In this document: positions 1-9,129 of the stretch, piece by piece
Layout of the letters: every line of letters begins with the position of its first letter
Numbering within the stretch: the stretch's first letter is position 1
Origin: CBDCVO01 sp965223085
Lineage (GTDB): Bacteria; Pseudomonadota; Gammaproteobacteria; Ga0077536
NCBI GenBank assembly: GCA_965223085.1
Contig: OZ244981.1
Coordinates: 434,001-498,000, forward strand
DNA: 64,000 nt
Direction of reading: 5' to 3'
The notes under the pieces: model-generated
Seen by the model: only the letters and a program-made list of their open reading frames with translations
The model's database searches: none
Told to the model about the DNA's origin: nothing
Position numbers and translations under genes: made by a program

Positions 1-10
1 TGGCAAAAAA

Positions 11-1660
11 ATGGTGGCCCACTCACGACGCCCACAGACGATCGGTAGCTACTTGATCGATCGAATGTTGGCGCTTGGCGTGCGTGATATTTTTGGGATC
101 CCCGGTGATTTTATTCTCGGATTTTATGGCTTGCTCGAAGAAAGCCCCATCCGGGTGATCGGCACCTGCAACGAACTTAACGCCGGATACGCAGCCGATG
201 CTTATGCTCGTGTAAATGGTATCGGCGCGGTCTGCGTCACCTACAACGTGGGCGGTCTTAGCTTGGTGAACGCCGTTGCCGGTGCTTATGCGGAAAAGTC
301 GCCCGTGATCGTCATCAGCGGCGCGCCCGGCATGGCAGAGCGCCACGGCGATCCGCTTTTGCACCATCGCGTGGGACCATTTTCCACCCAGCGTGAAGTG
401 TTCGAAAAAATAACCGTCGCGGCAAGTGCGCTCGAAGATCCCTTGATCGCGTTTCGGGAAGTCGATCGCTGTCTGGACGCCGTCGCAAATTATAAGCGTC
501 CGGTGTTCATCGAAATCCCCAGAGATAGGGTTGATGTCTCGGCTGCTAGCCTTCACAAACCCAGCAAAAGCACGCCCGCTAGCGATAAGGCTGCCCTGAA
601 AGAAGCCCTCAACGAAGCTGTAGAGCTAATCTCTAAAGCGCAACAGCCGGTGATTCTGGCCGGAGTTGAAACCCATCGCTTCGGTATGCACGAGCAGTTG
701 CTGTCACTCGCAGAGCGCCACAAAATCCCGATCTGTTCGACGCTGCTTAGCAAATCGGTCGTCAGTGAACGACACCCGCTCTACTTAGGCGTCTATGAGG
801 GCGCGATGGGTCGTGACGAAGTGCGTCGTTACGTTGAAGGTAGCGACTGTTTGATCCTGCTTGGAGCTTTCCTGACAGATCTAGATCTGGGGATCTACAC
901 GGCGAAACTCGATCCGCGCCGCTGGATTTTCGCGAGTAGTGAAGACGTGCGCATTCGCCACCATCATTATCACGACGTTCGTTTCCAGGATTTCATTGCG
1001 GGCTTGCTCAAAGCCAAGATGAAAGTAGCAAGACGAGAGCTGCCGCCGATGGCTCACGAAGTACCAACCCCATACAAACCACAAAAAAAGGCCTCCGTCA
1101 CGAACAAACGCCTCTTTCAAAAAGTGAACGAATTGCTCGCCGCCGACATGGTGGTAATTTCTGACGTGGGGGACGCGATGTTTGGCGCCTCGGATCTCGT
1201 GATCCATCAAGATACGGAATTCTTAAGCCCAGCCTACTACACCTCGATGGGCTTTGCCGTTCCCGCCGCGATCGGCGTGCAAGTTGCCAACCGCAAGCAT
1301 CGACCGTTGGTATTGGTAGGCGACGGGGCGTTTCAAATGACCGGACAAGAACTCGCTACCGCGGTGAGGCTAAAATTCAACCCGGTAGTGATCGTGATGA
1401 ACAATCGCGGTTACACCACCGAGCGTTTTCTACAGGAAGGTCCTTTCAATGACATTCACGAGTGGCACTACCATCGGCTACCGGATTTGCTCGGTGGTGG
1501 TTGGGGTTTTGAAGTTCATACCGAGGGAGATCTTGAACAGGCTTTAGCCGCAGCGCTCGCCAACCAGGAATCGTTTTCGATCATTAACGTGCACTTGGCC
1601 CCAGACGACATCAGCCCCGCCCTGCAACGGCTAACTAACAGCCTGCGCAAGCACGTCTGA
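11..1660 (+). CDS. TPP-dependent 2-oxoacid decarboxylase (pyruvate/indolepyruvate decarboxylase family)
   Basis: Non-oxidative decarboxylase that turns a 2-oxo acid into an aldehyde and CO2 with thiamine pyrophosphate; soluble. Seen: the cofactor-activating Glu in NELNAGYAADAYAR (E55), the His pair typical of PDC/IPDC enzymes in LLHHRVG (H118-H119), and the C-terminal TPP/Mg block from GDGAFQMTG (about residue 437) to MNNRGYTTER (about 463-472). At 549 residues it is full length for the family. The ATG at 11 begins a normal family N-terminus, but only 10 bases precede it here, so its ribosome-binding site and promoter cannot be judged. The substrate (pyruvate, indolepyruvate, branched-chain or phenylpyruvate) cannot be read from the motifs. 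It points towards asnB 343 bp downstream, with no sign of a shared operon. The family call is firm; the specific reaction is not. Confidence 0.9.
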   Translation: MVAHSRRPQTIGSYLIDRMLALGVRDIFGIPGDFILGFYGLLEESPIRVIGTCNELNAGYAADAYARVNGIGAVCVTYNVGGLSLVNAVAGAYAEKSPVIVISGAPGMAERHGDPLLHHRVGPFSTQREVFEKITVAASALEDPLIAFREVDRCLDAVANYKRPVFIEIPRDRVDVSAASLHKPSKSTPASDKAALKEALNEAVELISKAQQPVILAGVETHRFGMHEQLLSLAERHKIPICSTLLSKSVVSERHPLYLGVYEGAMGRDEVRRYVEGSDCLILLGAFLTDLDLGIYTAKLDPRRWIFASSEDVRIRHHHYHDVRFQDFIAGLLKAKMKVARRELPPMAHEVPTPYKPQKKASVTNKRLFQKVNELLAADMVVISDVGDAMFGASDLVIHQDTEFLSPAYYTSMGFAVPAAIGVQVANRKHRPLVLVGDGAFQMTGQELATAVRLKFNPVVIVMNNRGYTTERFLQEGPFNDIHEWHYHRLPDLLGGGWGFEVHTEGDLEQALAAALANQESFSIINVHLAPDDISPALQRLTNSLRKHV

Positions 1661-1802
1661 GCGCACCAACAGGACTTCGCGCGCTATTTATACCCACAAA
1701 CTCGGGCCTGTTTTGCAAGTCTCGCAACGATGTAGCAGCATTCATGGCAAGTAATGTATTGGGTGTAAAAAAACCCAAGGATGCCGGGGCGGGGTCCGAT
1801 AG

Positions 1803-1846
1803 GGTGAGATGGTAACCGGTCGGAGACCGGCATTGCCGAGCTCACC
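1803..1846 (+). other. Long imperfect hairpin in the leader of the asparagine synthase-like gene
   Basis: In the 343-bp gap 1661-2003. GGTGAG (1803-1808) pairs with CTCACC (1841-1846), GGTAA (1811-1815) with TTGCC (1833-1837, one G-T pair), and CCGGTC (1816-1821) with GACCGG (1825-1830) around a GGA loop. That makes about 17 pairs in 44 nt, capped by a perfect GC-rich stem. No T-run follows, so it does not look like a terminator for the upstream gene. It could be a structured 5' leader, an sRNA or a processing site for the gene starting at 2004. A smaller TTGGG/CCCAA hairpin around an A-rich loop lies at about 1759-1778. I see no gene and no clear promoter in the rest of the gap. Confidence 0.45.
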
Positions 1847-2003
1847 GATAAGGTGAAAAGTGATATCTCAATTTGTCCTAATACCTCGGATTAGCAGCAC
1901 GCGGGGGCGTTTGCAAAGAACCTGTGCGGTAACTCTAAGTAAACTGTACGCTAAGCTTGCCGCTATAGATCTTCTTTTCCAAAATAATTCCAGATAAAAA
2001 ACC

Positions 2004-3893
2004 ATGTGTGGTTTAGTCGGCGTATTCGATCTTACTGGGTCGCGTGAGATCGATGAAGCTTTACTTGCGCGGATGAACGAGACCCAAGTTCACCGTGGCC
2101 CCGATGAAAGCGGTTTGTTCACTGCGCCCGGTATCGGTTTGGGTCACCGTCGCTTATCGATCATCGATCTTGCGAGCGGGCAGCAACCCTTGCATAACGA
2201 AGACAGCAGCGTTGTCGTCACGTATAACGGCGAGATTTACAATTTTCCCGAACTTAGCGCAGAACTTAAAGCTGCAGGTCACACGTTCCGCACCCATTCG
2301 GATACTGAGGTCATCGTGCACGCGTGGGAGCAGTGGGGAGAGCGCTGCGTCGAGCGTTTTCGCGGTATGTTTGCTTTTGCGTTGTGGGACAAGCGACGAC
2401 AAAGCATCTTTCTGGCCCGCGATCGCCTAGGAAAAAAACCGCTGCACTATAGTTTGTTGGCGAATGGGCAATTGATTTTTGCCTCCGAACTAAAAGGCCT
2501 GTATGCCCATCCGTTGTTAAAAAAAGACATCGAGCCTGCTGCCATTGAAGACTACTTTGCGCTGGGTTACGTCGCCGACCCAAAAACGATATTCAAAGGT
2601 GTCTACAAACTACCTCCGGCGCATACGCTGCTTGCAACCCGCGGTCAGCAGCGCTTGCCGGTAACCGCCTATTGGGATATTCCGTTTCGAAGCATCGGCT
2701 CCCTATCAGATGAAGAAGCTGTTACGGCCTTGACGCAACGCTTAGAGGAATCGGTTCGTATTCGACTGATGTCGGAAGTGCCGCTCGGAGCATTCTTGTC
2801 TGGCGGTGTAGATTCAAGCAGTATCGTCGCGATCATGTCTCAGCTATCCGATACGCCCGTCAACACCTGTTCGATAGCGTTCGACAATCCTGAATTCAAT
2901 GAAGCCGAATTTGCGCAACTGGTCGCACAACGCTATCGCACAAATCATTACGTTGAAACCGTCGATCCGGACGATTTCGCGATCGTCGACCGACTTGCGA
3001 ATATATACGATGAACCTTACGCCGATAGTTCTGCCATACCAACATACCGGGTCTGTGAACTCGCGCGCAAGTGCGTCACTGTAGCATTATCTGGAGACGG
3101 CGCAGATGAATATTTTTCGGGTTATCGCCGCCACCGCTGGCACATGAACGAGGAGAGTATTCGAGCACTACTGCCTTACAAGCTGCGCGCACCGTTATTT
3201 CGCACTTTGGGAGGCGCGTACCCCAAGCTCGACTGGGCGCCAAAAGTACTGCGCGCCAAAACCACATTGCAGGCGCTCGCGCGCGACAGCGTTGCAGCCT
3301 ATTTTCACTCCGTCTCGTTATTATCTGATCATGCGCGGATGCAATTGTTCTCGCACGATCTCACCGCGACACTCGCAGGTTACCAAGCGGTTGAGGTATT
3401 TCGCGAACACGCCGAGAAAAGTCCCACGCAGCACCCTTTGTCCTTAGTACAATACCTCGATCTGAAGACTTACTTGGTTGGTGATATACACACTAAGGTT
3501 GACCGCGCGAGCATGGCCAACTCATTGGAGGTGCGGGCACCTTTGCTCGATCACGAATTGATTACATGGGTCTCCGGCCTCGACCCAAAGCTTAAATTAC
3601 GGGGTAAAGAAGGTAAGTATTTGCTCAAAAAAGCGATGGAACCGCATCTTCCCCACGATGTTCTCTATCGCAACAAAATGGGTTTTTCAGTGCCGCTTGA
3701 GAAATGGTTTCGCGGTCCACTAAAAGAACGCGTACAGGACGCCTTGTTAGGCTCTTCAGTACGGGAATGCGGTTACTTTAATATGAATTTCGTGCAGCGA
3801 ATCGTCGCACAACACCAATCTGGATTGCACGACCACAGTGTACCCATTTGGACATTGCTCATGTTCGATGCTTTTCAGCGCCACGTTCTTTAG
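2004..3893 (+). CDS. Glutamine-hydrolysing asparagine synthase-like amidotransferase, XrtA/PEP-CTERM system type
   Basis: Class II glutamine amidotransferase fused to an asparagine synthase ATP-pyrophosphatase domain. The N-terminal Cys (MCGLVG, C2) would release ammonia from glutamine; the synthase half has the P-loop FLSGGVDSSS (about residue 267) and SGDGADEYFSGY. At 629 residues with the stretch REIDEALLARMNETQVHRGP it reads like the amidotransferase found in exosortase A (XrtA) exopolysaccharide loci, not housekeeping AsnB. That assignment rests on remembered family style, supported by PrsT and a PEP-CTERM protein near 58-63 kb. In such loci the enzyme is thought to amidate a sugar or other surface-polymer precursor. 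The 3' end runs into a truncated glycosyltransferase on the opposite strand. Confidence 0.85.
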   Translation: MCGLVGVFDLTGSREIDEALLARMNETQVHRGPDESGLFTAPGIGLGHRRLSIIDLASGQQPLHNEDSSVVVTYNGEIYNFPELSAELKAAGHTFRTHSDTEVIVHAWEQWGERCVERFRGMFAFALWDKRRQSIFLARDRLGKKPLHYSLLANGQLIFASELKGLYAHPLLKKDIEPAAIEDYFALGYVADPKTIFKGVYKLPPAHTLLATRGQQRLPVTAYWDIPFRSIGSLSDEEAVTALTQRLEESVRIRLMSEVPLGAFLSGGVDSSSIVAIMSQLSDTPVNTCSIAFDNPEFNEAEFAQLVAQRYRTNHYVETVDPDDFAIVDRLANIYDEPYADSSAIPTYRVCELARKCVTVALSGDGADEYFSGYRRHRWHMNEESIRALLPYKLRAPLFRTLGGAYPKLDWAPKVLRAKTTLQALARDSVAAYFHSVSLLSDHARMQLFSHDLTATLAGYQAVEVFREHAEKSPTQHPLSLVQYLDLKTYLVGDIHTKVDRASMANSLEVRAPLLDHELITWVSGLDPKLKLRGKEGKYLLKKAMEPHLPHDVLYRNKMGFSVPLEKWFRGPLKERVQDALLGSSVRECGYFNMNFVQRIVAQHQSGLHDHSVPIWTLLMFDAFQRHVL

Positions 3894-4048
3894 CAACGGG
3901 GTCGATGAGGGACGTTAACGTGCACCGTTTCGACGATCGCGCCATTTTGTGCCAATAGACGCGCCAATTGCCTGGTTTGGTTCGCCATCCCACCCGAAGG
4001 AGGCGGCAACGTTCGCACCAAGCCGATCCGCAAAGCCGCGATGATCAT
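3890..4048 (-). pseudogene. Truncated N-terminus of a GT4-family glycosyltransferase (remnant)
   Basis: The minus strand encodes 52 residues beginning MIIAALRIGLVRTLPPPSGG and continuing with MANQTRQLARLLAQNGA. This is the GT-B amino-terminal fold entry (the nucleotide-sugar glycosyltransferase start plus the GGMANQTRQLARLL helix) seen in glycosyltransferases next to XrtA-type amidotransferases. Similarity ends at VNVPHRP, where about 300 further residues should follow; the frame stops two codons later, within the last bases of the asparagine synthase-like gene. A deletion therefore joined the two genes tail to head and left a fragment. It could in principle be a free small ORF, but the match to a family start makes that less likely. 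No Shine-Dalgarno stands out upstream. Confidence 0.6.
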
Positions 4049-4075
4049 AAGGCTGCCTGCCGACAAACCACGCCG

Positions 4076-4246
4076 TTAGCGGCGGTTGGCGTCACTGCCC
4101 TCAGTGCGGTCGTCGTCCATTAGGATCGATCGCCCGGCCGCCTCCAAATCGTCGAACTGCTCATTGTCAACCGCCCACAGAAACGCCCACGCGATGAGCG
4201 GAACGATAAGAATGGAAATCGCCAACAGTAAGAAAATGATCTCCAC
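4076..4246 (-). CDS. ccoS: CcoS, cbb3 oxidase maturation protein
   Basis: Small single-pass membrane protein needed to make active cbb3 cytochrome oxidase, probably with CcoI in copper/heme insertion. The 56-residue product starts (GTG) EIIFLLLAISILIVPLIAW, a classic CcoS transmembrane segment followed by AFLWAVDNEQFDDLEAAGRSI, the family signature before an acidic tail. The GTG start shares one base with the ccoI stop (TAGTG), and AAGGAGG sits eight bases upstream inside the end of ccoI, so translation is likely coupled. It completes a ccoS-ccoI arm divergent from ccoNOQP. It is below the length normally called automatically. Confidence 0.9.
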   Translation of the reverse strand: MEIIFLLLAISILIVPLIAWAFLWAVDNEQFDDLEAAGRSILMDDDRTEGSDANRR

Positions 4247-6777
4247 TACTGCGTCCTCCTTGAAATAGACCTCTGAAAATCGTAGCCATGCGATCCCTGA
4301 GCGCCACCAACTCGGTGAAGCCGTAAGGCATTTCCGACGACCAACAGAGAACTTAGAGACATGCCCAAAGCCGCTTGCCAGGCGGTGAGCGCTCCGCTTA
4401 CCGCGATCGGGATCGCGACAAGATTATAGAGGATCGCCCAAGCAATATTTTGGTGGATTAGGCGCACAGCCGTGCGCGCGACCTGTTGAGCGACAACAAC
4501 CCCTGCTAAATCTTCCGATGACAGCACAATATCAGCATTAAGCTTAGAGAGATCCGCCGCTTTGGGCATCGCAATGGCGACGTCGGCGCGGGCCAGCAAC
4601 GGCGCATCATTGAGACCGTCGCCGAGCGCGAGCACGACGTCACCTTGCGCTTGCAAGTTAGCTACGTGAGCATATTTTTCTTGCGGCAAGCGTTCGCCGA
4701 GTGCCGCGTCCGCGCCGACCTGTGCCGCAACGCGCTCGACGATATCGATATCGTCTCCACTCAATACCGTAACATGTTGACCGTTAGCGCGGAGCTGGGC
4801 GACGACCGCAGGTGCTTCTGGTCGCAAGGGATCGTCGAAATCAAGCGCCGCCAACACCCGCCTGCCCTCGGCCAGCCACACGCGAAAACGCGCGGGTCCT
4901 AAGGACGGCACAGTTTGCCCGCTATGTGCTTCAACGTAGCGCCGCGAGCCGCAATAGTAACGACATCCTGCGACTACCCCGCGTATTCCTAAGCCAGGCT
5001 CGCTTTCTACTTCACGCGCGTCCATGGGCTGCTGTTCAGCACATGCTGCTAATACCGCGCGCGCCACCGGGTGTTGGCTATGTTGCTCTAAGGCTGCGAC
5101 GACCGCTAAGACGCTACTCGCGTCCATGTTGGCACACGTTCGTAAGCTCGTTAATTTCAGTTGCCCGGCGGTTAACGTGCCGGTCTTGTCACAGACCACC
5201 TGCTTGGCGCGTGCCAAAATAGCTAACGCATTAGGACGTAGCAGTGCGACGCCCGCGCGCCATAAGCGCGCCGAAGCGGCGGTCAAAGCGGTCGGCGTCG
5301 CGATCGCTAACGCGCACGGACAGGAAGCGACCAGTACAGCGAGCAGCGCTTGAAACGCGCGTCCCGTATCCAAAGCCACATGGACGAGCGTGGCGAGACC
5401 ACCGATGCACAACACCGCGATTACAAACCATCCTGCCACGCGGTTCGCGATCACCGTGATGCGGGGCTTTTCGAACTGAGCACGCGCCACGAGTTGCGCG
5501 AGCTGGGCCTTGAAACTGTCGCTGTGCAGTGCTGAGACGGTGATTTCCAAACTTTGATCCTGTACCGTAGTGCCGGCATAGACGGTATCGCCGCTGCGCT
5601 TATAAACGGGCCCGCTTTCTCCCGTGACCATGCTCTCGTCGACACCCGCTTGGCCGCTTACCACGGTGCCGTCCACCGCCAGCATGTCGCCGCCACGCAC
5701 CAGGATGACGTCACCAAGCTCGACCGCGGCGGCGTCTATTTCGGCGTAGCTACGCACACCGTTCACGATATTCACCCGCGTAACCGGTCGCGGTACGACC
5801 CGTTGTAAAACCTTGAGTTCGCGCTGCGCGCGTAGTCTAGCGAGTGTTTCCAGATAACGCGTCAACAGCAAGATAGTCACAAACATGGCAACGGATTCGA
5901 AATACACCGGGCCGACGCCGCGCGCCAGGCTCCAAACGCTACCGACACTCGCGAGCACAACCGCCACCGCGATCGGTACATCCATCGTCGCGACGCGGAG
6001 ACGCACAGCATTTAACGCACCGTGCATCCAGGGCAGCGCCGCATAGCACACGATAGGCATGCTGAGTAAGGCACTCAAGTATTTAAACACCGTGCCGTAA
6101 GCCGTGGCGTTCAAGGCTTCGTCTAAATAGCCCGGCACGGCCAACATCATCAACTGCGCCGTACACAGCGCCGCAACACCCGTGCGACGTAACAAACCGC
6201 GCCGCTCGTCCTCCAGCGCATCGTCCCCCGCACCGCTCGCTAGCGGATAAGCTTGAAACCCAAGTGCCAAGACCTCAGCGAGAATCACGGAAAGTTTCGT
6301 TTCTTGGTCGCGCCAAACAACGTGCGCGGTGCGGTTCGCGTAATTGACATCAAAACACAGCACCCCCGGGACAACTCGCAAGCGCTGCTCTATCAGCCAC
6401 GCACAAGCTGCACATGTCAATCCTACCAGGCTCAAGTGCGCTTCCGTGTTGCTACCACTATCTGTAGAATATTGGCGGCGTGTTTGCGCGGCGTCGAAGC
6501 GGGATAAATTTTGCAACTCACGTGGTATTAAAGACGGCGGTGTTACGCTGGCGTCATCGCGTTGTGCATAATAGGCGCTGAGTCCCCAGGCGACGATGGT
6601 TTCTGCCACGGCCTGGCAACCCGGACAACACATCGGCCGTGCGTGCCCATCGATAGTGACCATAAACTTCGATGTGCCCGCGGGGACCGGCTCGTGGCAA
6701 TGAAAACAGATGTTCGAGCTGGCTACGTCCGCAGCGGCTACGGGGATGTCAAGCTTTGAATCGACGGCTAAGGGCAT
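4246..6777 (-). CDS. ccoI: CcoI/FixI, copper-translocating P-type ATPase for cbb3 oxidase assembly
   Basis: Inner-membrane P1B-type ATPase moving Cu(I) for cbb3 oxidase maturation. In order: an N-terminal Cys-rich metal-binding segment (CFHCHEP, C24/C27, then CCPGCQ, about 50-54) typical of FixI/CcoI; an HMA domain with TCAACAWLIE (CAAC at 122-125); transmembrane helices; the CPCALAIATP metal site (about residue 485); DKTGTLT phosphorylation motif (about 527); GDGLNDAP hinge; and C-terminal helices. At 843 residues it is full length. It is transcribed divergently from ccoN, 305 bp away, with an FNR box 41 bp upstream of its ATG, and overlaps ccoS at its 3' end. The Cys-rich N-terminus and the ccoS neighbour separate it from general copper-efflux ATPases such as CopA. 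Confidence 0.95.
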   Translation of the reverse strand: MPLAVDSKLDIPVAAADVASSNICFHCHEPVPAGTSKFMVTIDGHARPMCCPGCQAVAETIVAWGLSAYYAQRDDASVTPPSLIPRELQNLSRFDAAQTRRQYSTDSGSNTEAHLSLVGLTCAACAWLIEQRLRVVPGVLCFDVNYANRTAHVVWRDQETKLSVILAEVLALGFQAYPLASGAGDDALEDERRGLLRRTGVAALCTAQLMMLAVPGYLDEALNATAYGTVFKYLSALLSMPIVCYAALPWMHGALNAVRLRVATMDVPIAVAVVLASVGSVWSLARGVGPVYFESVAMFVTILLLTRYLETLARLRAQRELKVLQRVVPRPVTRVNIVNGVRSYAEIDAAAVELGDVILVRGGDMLAVDGTVVSGQAGVDESMVTGESGPVYKRSGDTVYAGTTVQDQSLEITVSALHSDSFKAQLAQLVARAQFEKPRITVIANRVAGWFVIAVLCIGGLATLVHVALDTGRAFQALLAVLVASCPCALAIATPTALTAASARLWRAGVALLRPNALAILARAKQVVCDKTGTLTAGQLKLTSLRTCANMDASSVLAVVAALEQHSQHPVARAVLAACAEQQPMDAREVESEPGLGIRGVVAGCRYYCGSRRYVEAHSGQTVPSLGPARFRVWLAEGRRVLAALDFDDPLRPEAPAVVAQLRANGQHVTVLSGDDIDIVERVAAQVGADAALGERLPQEKYAHVANLQAQGDVVLALGDGLNDAPLLARADVAIAMPKAADLSKLNADIVLSSEDLAGVVVAQQVARTAVRLIHQNIAWAILYNLVAIPIAVSGALTAWQAALGMSLSSLLVVGNALRLHRVGGAQGSHGYDFQRSISRRTQ

Positions 6778-6817
6778 GCGATGCGCGACGCTGAATTATG
6801 GGAGCACTCGGAATAAA

Positions 6818-6831
6818 TTGATCTAGATCAG
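6818..6831. promoter_or_regulatory. FNR/FixK-type operator between ccoI and ccoN
   Basis: TTGAT-CTAG-ATCAG matches the FNR/FixK consensus TTGAT-N4-ATCAA at 9 of 10 arm positions. It is the only such site I found in the 305-bp divergent gap 6778-7082 and sits much nearer ccoI (41 bp) than ccoN (252 bp). An FNR-type regulator with the matching ETxSR recognition helix is encoded at 12468-13223. The site may drive one or both arms; I could not place a convincing -10 box for ccoN. The rest of the gap holds no supported gene. Confidence 0.75.
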
Positions 6832-7082
6832 GATGTAGTATCGTATGTTAACTGAGAATACCAAGCCTGCACTGCGTGACGCCAGGCGCACATAAAAATT
6901 AAGTGCTCGCGGAATCACTGCGCGTAATAAAACTAACAACGAGAGGTTGCCACTAGGCGCCAGCCAAACGTCGCAAGAAGTGCCATGATTTTTTACCGTT
7001 TTTACGTAGTCTGTGCGGTGGACATCCAGAGCATGCTGTAAGCGTGTCACCATCGTCACCGTGAACTAAGGGGGGCTACAGG

Positions 7083-8501
7083 ATGGCGGAAGCCAGCTAT
7101 AATTATAAAGTCGTACGTCAATTCGCAATCATGACGGTGATTTGGGGCGTAGTCGGCATGGCGGTCGGCGTATTGATCGCCGCACAACTCGCCTGGCCCG
7201 CACTGAATTTCGATCTGCCTTGGTTGTCGTTTGGGCGATTGCGACCCTTGCACACGAATGCCGTTATTTTCGCTTTTGGCGGCTGTACATTATTCGCAAC
7301 CTCATATTACGTCGTGCAACGTACTTGTCACGTGCGCCTCATTAGTGACAGTTTAGCGGCGCTGACGTTTTGGGGTTGGCAACTCGTGATATTGCTCGCA
7401 GCGATTTCATTTCCGCTCGGTATTACTACGTCGAAAGAATATGCCGAACTTGAGTGGCCTATAGATATTCTGATCACCATTGTCTGGGTCGCCTACGCAT
7501 ATGTTTTTTTCGGCACACTAGTTAAACGCCGCATCAAACACATCTACGTCGCGAATTGGTTTTTCGCTGCATTCATTATTGCCGTAGCGGTGCTACATAT
7601 CGCCAATAGTATGGCGATGCCGGTAACGCTGTTTAAGTCTTATTCTATGTATGCGGGTGTGCAGGATGCGATGATTCAATGGTGGTACGCCCATAACGCC
7701 GTAGGATTTTTCCTCACCGCGGGGTTTCTCGGCATTATGTATTACTTTGTGCCGAAACAGGCGGAGCGTCCCATATACTCTTATCGCTTGTCCATCGTGC
7801 ATTTCTGGGCGCTAGTATTTACCTATATTTGGGCGGGGCCCCACCACTTACACTACACCGCACTCCCGGAATGGGCGCAATCGCTGGGAATGGTTATGTC
7901 AGTAATCTTACTCGCGCCTTCTTGGGGTGGCATGATCAATGGCATGATGACTTTGTCTGGTGCCTGGCACAAGTTACGCACTGATCCGGTCTTGCGATTT
8001 TTGATCGTGTCGATCTCGTTCTACGGAATGTCGACGTTCGAAGGCCCGATGATGTCGATCAAAACCGTAAACGCCTTGTCACACTATACCGACTGGACGA
8101 TCGGGCATGTGCACTCCGGCGCGCTCGGGTGGGTTGCGTTCATCTCACTCGGGGCGATGTATTATTTGATCCCACGCTTGTACGGCCGGGCCTTGCACAG
8201 CCTAGCTTTGGTCGAGCTTCACTTTTGGATTTCGACCATCGGCATCGTGCTCTACATTACCTCGATGTGGGTGTCAGGCATTATGCAGGGATTAATGTGG
8301 CGGGCCGTAAATGATGACGGCACGTTAACCTACAATTTCATCGAAACCGTCGAGGCGATGCATCCGTTCTACATAATTCGCTTCCTCGGGGGGGCGCTGT
8401 TCCTGCTCGGCACCTTGGTGATGTGCTACAACGTATACAAAACCGTCGCGGGTTCAGAACCCGTCAACGCACCGATCCCGGCGCCAGCCGCGGCGAATTA
8501 G
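7083..8501 (+). CDS. ccoN: CcoN, catalytic subunit I of cbb3 cytochrome c oxidase
   Basis: Heme-copper oxidase subunit reducing O2 to water with high affinity and pumping protons; about 12 transmembrane helices. Seen: heme b ligand region RPLHTNAV, the CuB histidine in WWYAHNAVGF, the GPHHLHY pair, the YSYRLSIVHFW helix that carries the cross-linked Tyr in cbb3 enzymes, and the high-spin/low-spin heme histidines in TIGHVHSGALGW. The 472-residue length is normal. It opens ccoNOQP, with GGGGG-rich Shine-Dalgarno sequence just before the ATG. Expected to be induced at low oxygen through FNR; the operator lies upstream. Confidence 0.97.
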   Translation: MAEASYNYKVVRQFAIMTVIWGVVGMAVGVLIAAQLAWPALNFDLPWLSFGRLRPLHTNAVIFAFGGCTLFATSYYVVQRTCHVRLISDSLAALTFWGWQLVILLAAISFPLGITTSKEYAELEWPIDILITIVWVAYAYVFFGTLVKRRIKHIYVANWFFAAFIIAVAVLHIANSMAMPVTLFKSYSMYAGVQDAMIQWWYAHNAVGFFLTAGFLGIMYYFVPKQAERPIYSYRLSIVHFWALVFTYIWAGPHHLHYTALPEWAQSLGMVMSVILLAPSWGGMINGMMTLSGAWHKLRTDPVLRFLIVSISFYGMSTFEGPMMSIKTVNALSHYTDWTIGHVHSGALGWVAFISLGAMYYLIPRLYGRALHSLALVELHFWISTIGIVLYITSMWVSGIMQGLMWRAVNDDGTLTYNFIETVEAMHPFYIIRFLGGALFLLGTLVMCYNVYKTVAGSEPVNAPIPAPAAAN

Positions 8502-8514
8502 AGAGAGCATCACG

Positions 8515-9129
8515 ATGGCGGGTTTTCACGAAAAAATCGAAACCAATATTGGTTTCATGATGATATTGATTTTAGTGGTGTTAAGCATTGGTGGATTAAT
8601 TCAAATCGTGCCGTTGTTTTTTCAGTACACCACGACGCAAGCTGTCGATGGGCTTGAGCCTTACTCGCCGTTACGTCTCGCCGGTCGCGACATTTACGTT
8701 CGAGAAGGGTGCTATACCTGCCATTCACAAATGGTTAGGCCTTTTCGCGCAGAAACCGAGCGCTACGGCCACTACTCGCTAGCCGGCGAATACGTCTATG
8801 ACCGTCCGTTCCAGTGGGGATCGAAACGTACGGGTCCGGACTTGCACCGATTGGGGGGACGTTATAGCGACGAGTGGCATCGAGTCCATTTAATCAATCC
8901 CCGCGATGTCGTACCGGAATCGATCATGCCAGGCTACCCTTGGTTGGCGTCTACGCCCGTCGATGCCCGCGATATCGAGAAAAAACTCCGCGTGCTGAAG
9001 AAACTCGGCGCGCCCTACGCGGAAGATACTATCAGCGGTGCAGCGGCGAGCCTCGCAGGCAAAACCGAAATGGACGCCATGGTTGCGTATTTGCAAGGCT
9101 TAGGCACGGCCGTGAAAGCACGGCGATGA
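8515..9129 (+). CDS. ccoO: CcoO, monoheme cytochrome c subunit II of cbb3 oxidase
   Basis: Membrane-anchored c-type cytochrome passing electrons to CcoN. One N-terminal transmembrane helix (about residues 12-37) is followed by a periplasmic domain with the heme site CYTCHSQMVRPFR and the family pattern RTGPDLHRLGGRYSDEWH, plus a Met-ligand region in ESIMPGYPWL. The 204 residues match the family. It lies 13 bp after ccoN and its TGA overlaps the ccoQ ATG (ATGA). Confidence 0.97.
   Translation: MAGFHEKIETNIGFMMILILVVLSIGGLIQIVPLFFQYTTTQAVDGLEPYSPLRLAGRDIYVREGCYTCHSQMVRPFRAETERYGHYSLAGEYVYDRPFQWGSKRTGPDLHRLGGRYSDEWHRVHLINPRDVVPESIMPGYPWLASTPVDARDIEKKLRVLKKLGAPYAEDTISGAAASLAGKTEMDAMVAYLQGLGTAVKARR

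Noticed and set aside
1803..1846. Cyclic-di-GMP riboswitch in the asparagine synthase-like leader
   Set aside because: The hairpin lacks the conserved riboswitch core; only a generic stem is seen.
4086..4268. 60-codon plus-strand frame opposite ccoS
   Set aside because: It is the shadow of ccoS, whose protein signature is clear.
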